The translations under genes were made by a program, and so were the position numbers. A stretch of 64,000 nt of DNA from Pelotalea chapellei (GTDB lineage: Bacteria > Desulfobacterota > Desulfuromonadia > Geobacterales > Pseudopelobacteraceae), in the NCBI RefSeq assembly GCF_018531195.1, contig NZ_JAHDYS010000014.1, positions 1 through 64,000 on the forward strand, in the 5' to 3' direction. Of this stretch, positions 57,424-64,000 are shown in pieces. Numbering within the stretch: position 1 is the first letter of the stretch; every line of letters starts with the position of its first letter. The notes under the pieces are model-generated. The model worked only from the letters and a program-made list of their open reading frames with translations, did not search any database and was not told the DNA's origin.

Positions 57424-59430
57424 TCATGATGTTTTCGTGATACAGCGCCTGATTTCCTCGTTCAGCACCCTGAATTCCAGAGGTTTGGATACATACCCGT
57501 CAAAGCCATGGTTAAGGAACTTTTCCTGGTCGTCGTGCATTGCGTGTGCAGTAAGAGCGATGATCGGTATGTGGCGCCCGGTCTCAATTTCACGCTTCCT
57601 GATAATGTGTGTGGCTTCGAGGCCATCCATTTCGGGCATCTGTATGTCCATCAGTATAATGTCAAAATCCTTCTGTTCGCATTTCGTCAGAACTTCCCTG
57701 CCGTTATTGGCAGTTTCCAGCGTATGACCGATTTTGTTCAGAAATTGCACGAACACGCTCCGGTTTACTTCGTTATCTTCAGCCAGCAGAATGTGTAGAG
57801 GTTTCCCATTCCAGGCGATGGATTGAACACATGTGCTGCTGCGGTCCCGGCGTTCGAGCTGGACATCACTTACTATAAAAGGGATCACGACATGGAATGT
57901 GCTGCCGACACCTTCAAAGCTGTCAACGTCAAATTGCCCCCCCATCAGATTCGTGAGTCTCGTACATATGGAAAGACCCAGACCGGTTCCGCCGAAATTC
58001 CTGGTGGTTGAGGCATCAGCCTGGATGAAGGGAGCAAATATCTTCTCCTTAACCGCCGGCTTTATGCCGATACCGGTATCGGCAACGCTGAAACGAAGCA
58101 GAGCCGCATCATTCTCACGTTCATCAATGGTCACGGATACGATAATACTTCCCTTTTCAGTGAACTTGATCGCGTTGCTTATGAGGTTGAGCAGAATCTG
58201 TTTCAGGCGCAGTTGATCGCCGGTGAGAGTGTCCGGCACCTGAACAGGTATCTCCATCCTGATAATAAGCCCTTTGCCATGGATCACGGATAACTGGGGT
58301 TTGATGAGATCTCCGATACTTCTTCTCAAGCTGAATGTTGTTCGTTCCAGTTCGATCTTGCCCGCCTCGATCTTCGACAGGTCGAGTACATCACTAATCA
58401 GGGTCAGCAGATTCTCCGCAGAAGCCTGGATCGCTCCAAGGCATTCCCTCTGTTTTGTTGAAAGATCGGTGAGTTCCATAAGCTGCACCATACCCATGAT
58501 TCCGTTCATGGGGGTGCGGATTTCATGGCTCATGTTGGCAAGAAACTCGCTTTTGGCACGATTGGCAAGCTCAGCGGCCTCTTTGGCGGTGGCAAGCTCG
58601 GCTTCGTTCCGTTTCTGCTCGGTGACATCGCGTGCCACGCCATATATGAGATGTACATCTTCATTGTAAAAAGCATTCCAGGATAGCCATCGGAAAGAAC
58701 CGTCTTTGCAGAGGTAGCGATTTTCAAATCGAGTTGTAACAAGTGCCCCGCTAAGTTGTTTGGCTATTTCATCATACGTCCGTTTGCGATCATCAGGGTG
58801 GATGAATTCGATGATTGGCTTCGCCAGTAACTCCTTTCCGGTATAGCCCAGCGTATGGGAAAAAAATGGATTAACTTTTTTGAAGTAGCCGTCGGTCCCA
58901 GCGATACACATCACTTCTGAGGAGGTGGAGAAAAATTTGAAATACTGCTCGCGTTCCAATTCAATCAGTTTGCGCTCAGTGATGTCGGTGATCATGGCTT
59001 GTTTTGAGATGGTGCCGTTGGCATTATGGATGGGAGTATTTGAAATGGCATACCAACGATCGTCTTTAGGGCTTTTTATTTCCCAGTTGATGGTTTTGCC
59101 GGCAAACACTTTTTCGTTAGGGCACCAGGAACAGACAGCATCCAACCCGTGGATGACTTTGAAACAAAACTCTCCTGTGGCATCGTAGCCGGTGCGCTCC
59201 ATGAACCGCTTGTTCATGTATTCAATGCGGTAATCGGCTGAGCAGATGTAGACGAATCCTACAAAAGCCTCGATCATTGCCCGGTACCGCTCTTTGCTTA
59301 AGCGCAGAGCCGCATCCAGTTTTTTACGTTCTGGGAGATCACATCCTGTTGCTCCCAGGCAGGATGCTGCAATGTCAGTGTTAAATTCTGAAATATGGTC
59401 CAACATCTGCTGATCGCTTACAGAATCCAT
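57424..59430 (-). CDS. PAS-PAS hybrid histidine kinase with receiver
   Basis: A 668-residue kinase. Two PAS domains (about 35-150 and 155-275, the first with FCFKVIHGLDAVCSWCPNEK), HisKA with [20 protein letters not shown], HATPase (NLISNAIKFTEKG, DTGIGI, GTGLGLSI) and a C-terminal receiver ([35 protein letters not shown]). It has no Hpt domain, so a separate phosphotransfer protein is needed. GAGGAGATGAT precedes the ATG. The 244 bp after its stop region (57180-57423) carries no gene. Confidence 0.95.
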   Translation of the reverse strand: MDSVSDQQMLDHISEFNTDIAASCLGATGCDLPERKKLDAALRLSKERYRAMIEAFVGFVYICSADYRIEYMNKRFMERTGYDATGEFCFKVIHGLDAVCSWCPNEKVFAGKTINWEIKSPKDDRWYAISNTPIHNANGTISKQAMITDITERKLIELEREQYFKFFSTSSEVMCIAGTDGYFKKVNPFFSHTLGYTGKELLAKPIIEFIHPDDRKRTYDEIAKQLSGALVTTRFENRYLCKDGSFRWLSWNAFYNEDVHLIYGVARDVTEQKRNEAELATAKEAAELANRAKSEFLANMSHEIRTPMNGIMGMVQLMELTDLSTKQRECLGAIQASAENLLTLISDVLDLSKIEAGKIELERTTFSLRRSIGDLIKPQLSVIHGKGLIIRMEIPVQVPDTLTGDQLRLKQILLNLISNAIKFTEKGSIIVSVTIDERENDAALLRFSVADTGIGIKPAVKEKIFAPFIQADASTTRNFGGTGLGLSICTRLTNLMGGQFDVDSFEGVGSTFHVVIPFIVSDVQLERRDRSSTCVQSIAWNGKPLHILLAEDNEVNRSVFVQFLNKIGHTLETANNGREVLTKCEQKDFDIILMDIQMPEMDGLEATHIIRKREIETGRHIPIIALTAHAMHDDQEKFLNHGFDGYVSKPLEFRVLNEEIRRCITKTS

Positions 59431-59710
59431 ATCATCTCCTCAACCTCAATGGATTAAACGCAAAATCAATTACATGCACATCTTCGACAATTATCAATCC
59501 ATATCACATTAACTAATACTCAATAAAGATTTTTATCTTAGGCCTTTGGTTCCTTTATCGTCGTTTCTGAGATGTCAGCTGGCTTGACTGGTGGTAGGCA
59601 TCAAGGGAGCATTTATGGGTGATTGAAATCAAAGGGATGGGGGGACTTGATGGATAGGGAGGGTGATGAGTGGACAGATACCAGTATATTGCAGGGAACT
59701 TTTTACTGTC

Positions 59711-59752
59711 GGCCAGGGTGCCCTAAAGGTTTTGGAATCAGGGACCCTGGCC
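59711..59752. other. Hairpin in a 333-bp gene-free gap
   Basis: GGCCAGGGT (59711-59719) and ACCCTGGCC (59744-59752), with CCCT/AGGG continuing the stem inside. It lies just past the stop of the receiver gene (minus strand) but lacks a T-run. The rest of 59431-59763 shows nothing recognisable. Confidence 0.4.
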
Positions 59753-59763
59753 TGAGCTTGATA

Positions 59764-60162
59764 TCAAGAGTTACACGATTCTAGACCGTGCTTACGGAGA
59801 AGTTCCTGAAAACTTTGATGCATGACCGGCTTGGTGAGGTAGTCATCACAGCCGCCTGACATCAGTGCTTCGATCATATCATCCGGGGAGCTGCTTGCTG
59901 TTACCATGAAAACTTTGGCAACCGAGCCCGGGTGAGCGGCTTCCAGGCTGCGAATATTTTTGAGGGTTTCATGGCCATCCATTCCGGGCATGGAAATATC
60001 CAGGCAGATCAGGTCAAAATTGCCCCCCTTTTGCAACGCTTCTTCGACCATCCCGAGCGCCTGCTCGCCACTTTCTGCAAAAGTAACCAACGCTATTCCT
60101 TCAAGATGAATTGCCAGCAGTTCGCGATTCATTTCAACATCATCAACTATCAGAGCCTTCAT
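59764..60162 (-). CDS. Single-domain response regulator
   Basis: A 132-residue CheY-like receiver: acidic pair VDDVEMNRELL, phospho-acceptor Asp in LICLDISMPGMDG, then VTASSS and LTKPVM. The sequence resembles the receivers of the hybrid kinases. It has no output domain. It is encoded 20 nt downstream of the FapA-like gene and probably in one operon with it and the hybrid kinase. Confidence 0.95.
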   Translation of the reverse strand: MKALIVDDVEMNRELLAIHLEGIALVTFAESGEQALGMVEEALQKGGNFDLICLDISMPGMDGHETLKNIRSLEAAHPGSVAKVFMVTASSSPDDMIEALMSGGCDDYLTKPVMHQSFQELLRKHGLESCNS

Positions 60163-60181
60163 TTATCCTCCGCTGTGGCTA

Positions 60182-61633
60182 TCAATCTTTATGTTGTTCC
60201 AGAAGCTTTGCCTGGATAAAGGTTTTTTCAATCGCCTGAGCCTTGAACGAGAGTGCTGTCATACCCAGGAAGCGAAAGCCTCCGTCGATGGTGTTCTCGA
60301 TCATCGAGAGTGGTCCTTTGCGTTCTTCACGAATGTTATCGCTCAGCATGCCAAGTGTTATGTTGACGCCTTCATACAGATTTTTGCGGACATTGATTTT
60401 GGGGTTGCATATTTCATAGGTGCGTGTGCGCACCTCCTGGATCCGTTCAGTGATCAAAGTGCGATTCTTGGCAAATTGTTGGGGATCAGTTTCCCCTTTG
60501 GGGGCAGCGCTGAAATCAGCAATTAGTTGTTTAAGCTCGTTGAACAGCTGATTGAGCTCCTCCAGATCATTGTAGTTAACACCGGCAATCACGCGTGTAC
60601 GCAAAGAAGATACGTTGCCGATGCTACCGCTCTCAATGCCTGCCAATGCGATGCATTCGCCTCCCGCCAGTCCTCCTTTATTGATATATACCGCTCCCAG
60701 ACATCGGATCTGGCAATTCCTTACCTCAACTTCCACAGAGATGTTACCCGAACATTCAATCGCAGTCTCGTAGATGAAATTGGCGCCAAGCGATCCTGCA
60801 CACTTGATTTTAGCTTTTCCCTGACCGTTCATGCCGCTGAAGAAGATATCTCCACCGGATTCAATGGTACAGACGCCGATGTTGCCGTGAATCTTGATTC
60901 CCTTGGTCGCTTTGATCGTGAAGCCGTCCAAGACATCGCCTTTGACCTCGACAAAGCCCTTAAAGGTAATGTTACCGACCTTGAAATCCACATCACCGGA
61001 AATGACGTAAAGATCTTCAACTGAAATTTCGTTGCCACGACAATATACGCGTCCCATTGCTTCGGCATAGATAGTTGCTCCGTCTTCACTCAGACGAATG
61101 TTTTGCCCCAGCAGAAGTTTGACCGGTGTGCCTCCCTGCGGTGGAATTACTTTGCCGTAGATCGTCATGCCGGCAAGTCCTTCCCCTGGCAGGTGTATCG
61201 TAGCCACCAGATCGTCGGCCTCCACATTCAAAAACGATTGGACATGACGCAGGTCTACAGTGCCGCCATCATCGTCGGATGGAGGTTCTCCCTCCAGATC
61301 ATCGTTAACGGCCAACGCAATATAGCCATCATTACCGGGAACCATCGCCTCGCCATGGGCCAGCAAGAGGCCGGTCAAGGCTCTGCCGCTGGCAGCTGCA
61401 TTCAAGAGGGCAGCGGTGGCCTCGGGAATAAGTCCGGTGGTGATTTTGAACTGTGCAAGAAAACCCTGCAATTCGATTTCTGTAAGTGGTGTTCCTCCAG
61501 TCGTGGTCGGTGTATAGGAACAATGGCACTCCACACAATCAGCGCTGACCAGAAACTCAAGCAGATACCCATAGCGCTTGATTTCCAGGCTGGTTTCCTT
61601 TTCCGTGGCTTTTATAAAAGTATTCTCGGCCAT
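60182..61633 (-). CDS. FapA/DUF342-family protein
   Basis: A 483-residue cytoplasmic protein: a positional FapA region (TGLIPEATAALLNAA, LNVEADDLVATIHLPGEGLAG), a long beta-helix-like region (ITFKGFVEVKGDVLDGFTIK, ISVEVEVRNCQIRCLGAVYI), and a C-terminal coiled-coil part. DUF342/FapA proteins control flagellar placement or signalling in vibrios and Firmicutes. Its operon with a kinase and receiver suggests a signalling or motility role. ATG 61633 has no strong ribosome binding site. Confidence 0.85.
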   Translation of the reverse strand: MAENTFIKATEKETSLEIKRYGYLLEFLVSADCVECHCSYTPTTTGGTPLTEIELQGFLAQFKITTGLIPEATAALLNAAASGRALTGLLLAHGEAMVPGNDGYIALAVNDDLEGEPPSDDDGGTVDLRHVQSFLNVEADDLVATIHLPGEGLAGMTIYGKVIPPQGGTPVKLLLGQNIRLSEDGATIYAEAMGRVYCRGNEISVEDLYVISGDVDFKVGNITFKGFVEVKGDVLDGFTIKATKGIKIHGNIGVCTIESGGDIFFSGMNGQGKAKIKCAGSLGANFIYETAIECSGNISVEVEVRNCQIRCLGAVYINKGGLAGGECIALAGIESGSIGNVSSLRTRVIAGVNYNDLEELNQLFNELKQLIADFSAAPKGETDPQQFAKNRTLITERIQEVRTRTYEICNPKINVRKNLYEGVNITLGMLSDNIREERKGPLSMIENTIDGGFRFLGMTALSFKAQAIEKTFIQAKLLEQHKD

Positions 61634-61736
61634 TTCAGTTACCTGTTGATTGCTACAAGATAGTCAAATTGATGCCACGTTAGCACGACAGCTTGGAATA
61701 TTAAACCAAGATTAAAATAAATGGTCAGGGACAAAC

Positions 61737-63917
61737 TTAAACTGCAATTCCCAAAGCGCTGATAGTCTCTGTAAAGGTGCGGTATTCCTGGTGTAACATT
61801 GCAAGCCGCTGAGGCACTTCTGTAAGATCACCCTCTTTGGCCGTTGTTTCCATTGTTGCAGCTAGCTGCTGTATCCGCAGAGCGGAGATATTTGCCGCCG
61901 CACCTTTGATAGCGTGAGCGTGCCGCCGCACTCCGTCTGCATCTTCTGCTGCCAGCGCCGTAACTAACCCTTCCAGCTGGGGCAGGACACCTTTGCAAAA
62001 GAGTCCCACGAAGCGGGGAATCATCTCTGGTCGTCCGCCAAGCCGTTCCAGTAAATCGTCTTGATCAAAAACTGCAATTGCTCCGTTCAATTCATTTGCT
62101 GCCGCCGCTGTTGCTAAACCGCCACCTGTTAATTCCACAGCAGAGCCTGTGGGACCGGCACAATATTTATTCAACAGCTGCACCAACTGGAGCGGTTTGA
62201 TCGGTTTGGTCAGGTAGTCATTCATTCCAGCATCAATGCAGACCTGACGATCCTCATTCCCTGCAAAAGCAGTCATGGCCAGGATTGGTGCTGGAACCTC
62301 ACGGCCGTACTCGCGCTCGAATTCCCGAATTGCTCGGCTCGCTTGCAGTCCATCCATCTCCGGCATCTGAATATCCATTAAAACAACATCAAAAGCCCTG
62401 GATGTATAGGCCTCAAGTGCTTTCCTGCCATTCTCGGCACATATGACCACGTGCCCATGGGGCTCCAGAATGGCCTGAACCAGGGTCCGGTTTATTTCCA
62501 CATCTTCAGCAAGAAGAATCGTCAGGGGAGTCTGTCTGGCGGAGCTGGAGTCGGTTATAGCCTCTTCATCGATCAGCAGCTTTTCGTCCCCCAGCAGGAA
62601 TTGTGAGGTGAAATGAAAACAGCTTCCCGTTCCCACCTGGCTCTCTACCCAGATTTCTCCATCCATCAGCTCCACCAGCTTTTTGCAGATGGCCAGGCCA
62701 AGTCCGGTTCCTCCGAATTTTCGTGTGGTGGAACTGTCCGCTTGCTCAAACTGATTAAAGATTCGCTGGCAGGCCTCTTCCGGAATGCCGATGCCGGTAT
62801 CGTTCACCCGGATATGCAGAACGACCTTGTCTGCATTGTTGGATTTCAGACCCACTTCGACGGAAATATTGCCGTGCTGGCAGAACTTGATCGCATTGCC
62901 CACCAGGTTGGTCAAAACCTGGCGCAGCCGCCCCTGGTCGCCCACCAGGCAGGCCGGCACCGCCGAATCAACCTGGTGAAACATCTGGAGTCCCTTTTCC
63001 TCGGCCCTCACGGAAAGTATCCCCAGGCAGCGTTTCACCGCATCACGTGGACAGAAGGGTTTGTTCTCCAGTGTAAATTTGCCGGCTTCGATCTTTGAAA
63101 AATCAAGGATGTCATTGATGATCAGCATAAGACTGTCAGCTGAATCCTTGATTGCATTCAAGTACTGTTTTTCCTTCTGTGGAGTGAGCCCCCCCTGCAG
63201 CATCAGCTCGGTCATCCCGATCACCCCGTTCATGGGAGTGCGGATCTCATGGCTCATGTTGGCAAGAAAATCACTCTTGGCCAGGCTGGCTGCCTCGGCT
63301 TGCAGGCGGGCTTCTTCCAGATCACGGGTCCTCAACTGTACCCGCTCTTCCAGGTGCTGGGTATGATCATGCAGCATGCCGTACAAAACGGTACTCTCCA
63401 AGGCATAGGCGCAGGTGTGCAACACGATGGTAAGGGCATTTAAGGAAGGAGCATCCAGTGCCGCCGAGTTACCAGGCAGCGTAGCGACAAACATTCCCCT
63501 GACACGGGACTGGGTGGCCACAACCTGTAATATCAGGGTTTCTCCCGTTTCAGTCGGAACCAGTACGGCCTGGTTACGGTTGAGCGCCCACGCAAAGGTA
63601 CCATCCATCATGCGTGTATCAATCAAAGATTGCAGGGTATCCTGGGCAATGGCGGGATCAGCCGCCAGCAGTTCAAAGCTGCCGTCTGATTCGCAGGAAA
63701 GAAAACCGATCGATTGGAACGGAAAAAGCCGTCGCAGCTGGCAGATAGTGGCCCTGTAAATCGCTTCTTCGTCTTTAGCCCGACTGAGATCGCCTTGATA
63801 TTCACTGCTGGAGGCGAGCATCTCAAAGATCGATATGAAGCGCAGGTTGGATTCCTCGAGATAGCTGATTCTTTCCTGGAGGAATTCGGGGGACCTGGAG
63901 ATGTTCTGGTCAGACAT
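61737..63917 (-). CDS. Hybrid histidine kinase with receiver and Hpt domain
   Basis: A 726-residue signalling protein. The N-terminus is a GAF-like sensor (about 50-185), then coiled coil, HisKA ([20 protein letters not shown]), HATPase ([30 protein letters not shown]), receiver ([35 protein letters not shown]) and Hpt with the phospho-His in [14 protein letters not shown]. The full phosphorelay is therefore in one chain. Its ATG (63917) overlaps the stop of the upstream partial gene. It lies 104 bp before the FapA-like gene on the minus strand. Confidence 0.95.
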   Translation of the reverse strand: MSDQNISRSPEFLQERISYLEESNLRFISIFEMLASSSEYQGDLSRAKDEEAIYRATICQLRRLFPFQSIGFLSCESDGSFELLAADPAIAQDTLQSLIDTRMMDGTFAWALNRNQAVLVPTETGETLILQVVATQSRVRGMFVATLPGNSAALDAPSLNALTIVLHTCAYALESTVLYGMLHDHTQHLEERVQLRTRDLEEARLQAEAASLAKSDFLANMSHEIRTPMNGVIGMTELMLQGGLTPQKEKQYLNAIKDSADSLMLIINDILDFSKIEAGKFTLENKPFCPRDAVKRCLGILSVRAEEKGLQMFHQVDSAVPACLVGDQGRLRQVLTNLVGNAIKFCQHGNISVEVGLKSNNADKVVLHIRVNDTGIGIPEEACQRIFNQFEQADSSTTRKFGGTGLGLAICKKLVELMDGEIWVESQVGTGSCFHFTSQFLLGDEKLLIDEEAITDSSSARQTPLTILLAEDVEINRTLVQAILEPHGHVVICAENGRKALEAYTSRAFDVVLMDIQMPEMDGLQASRAIREFEREYGREVPAPILAMTAFAGNEDRQVCIDAGMNDYLTKPIKPLQLVQLLNKYCAGPTGSAVELTGGGLATAAAANELNGAIAVFDQDDLLERLGGRPEMIPRFVGLFCKGVLPQLEGLVTALAAEDADGVRRHAHAIKGAAANISALRIQQLAATMETTAKEGDLTEVPQRLAMLHQEYRTFTETISALGIAV

Positions 63918-64000
63918 CCATCCCTCCCGAAAGAATCGAAAAAGTCTCGCTGATCTGGGGCTCCGACTGTTTCAGGACGGTTTCCAATACATGGGCCGAC
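63910..64000 (-). CDS. C-terminal end of an upstream gene (partial)
   Basis: Only the last 29 codons lie in the window: SAHVLETVLKQSEPQISETF then SILSGGMDV and TGA. The stop codon is overlapped by the hybrid-kinase start, so it is probably in the same operon. The family cannot be identified from this fragment. Confidence 0.6.
   Translation of the reverse strand, partial: SAHVLETVLKQSEPQISETFSILSGGMDV

Noticed and set aside
60527-61024. Plus-strand open frame opposite the FapA-like gene
   Set aside because: It is fully antisense to a convincing DUF342 gene and has no recognisable domain.

Overview
The window looks like chromosome from a delta-proteobacterium of the Geobacter/Desulfuromonadales type. 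This is inferred from gene content and style: many PAS/hybrid histidine kinases and c-di-GMP proteins, B12-binding radical SAM enzymes, sigma54-type regulation, AsmA/TamB envelope proteins, an hgcAB pair, and short intergenic repeats of the kind common in that group. No rRNA or tRNA gene was seen.

Layout. 0.1-0.8 kb: mazEF-type toxin-antitoxin on the minus strand. 0.9-5.3 kb: PAS histidine kinase, single-domain response regulator, and a REC-PAS-PAS-GGDEF-EAL protein with a degenerate GGDEF. 5.8-14.5 kb: a stress and envelope island (small membrane protein, DJ-1/PfpI, superoxide dismutase, two BON proteins, a glycine-rich DUF1269-like protein, a ferritin-like protein with repeated diiron motifs, YqjD/YqjE/DUF3618-like membrane proteins, an outer-membrane barrel, a DUF3300 protein). 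14.8-22 kb: two B12-binding radical SAM enzymes around an aldehyde dehydrogenase, then a methyltransferase and a sigma54 activator. 22.4-29.7 kb: Tat-type carotenoid oxygenase lipoprotein, GNAT and M20 peptidase, OmpW-like porin, AI-2E transporter, TamA. 29.9-36.3 kb: TamB and a RecB/Cas4-like nuclease fused to an XPD/DinG-type iron-sulfur helicase. 36.4-41.6 kb: YidB-like protein, a minus-strand trio including a stand-alone M41-like peptidase domain, and an AsmA protein. 41.7-47.2 kb is scarred accessory DNA: higBA between identical 28-bp repeats, a structured non-coding stretch, a frameshifted cupin gene, a GyrI-like remnant, and a brnTA locus whose toxin is split by a 160-bp MITE. 47.5-49.9 kb: Lrp/AsnC regulator with a diaminopimelate-decarboxylase-like enzyme, and a ferritin-like protein. 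50.2-52.2 kb: a cysteine-rich MarR regulator with hgcA and hgcB (mercury methylation). 52.2-64 kb: M23 peptidase, MscL, small proteins, then a signalling block (PAS-GAF-PAS-GGDEF, two hybrid kinases, a receiver, a FapA/DUF342 protein).

The most notable observation is hgcA. The conserved start of its corrinoid domain lies upstream of the first ATG of the long open frame. It joins in frame, across a single TGA, to an upstream ATG with a good ribosome binding site. The TGA falls in a Cys-TGA-Gly-Pro-Pro context and is followed, after 18 nucleotides, by a GC stem with a GGU loop, the position and loop start of the classic bacterial SECIS. I read it as a selenocysteine-containing HgcA, translated after an autoregulated cysteine-rich MarR protein and followed by hgcB.

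A second theme is small mobile DNA. Five copies and one solo end of a MITE-like repeat (about 130-230 bp, ends like CAGGYTGTTGAAAAAC) sit against stop codons or ribosome binding sites, some carrying nested insertions. A third theme is promoters whose -10 box ends 6 nt before the ATG (higB, brnT, the first histidine kinase), implying leaderless mRNAs.
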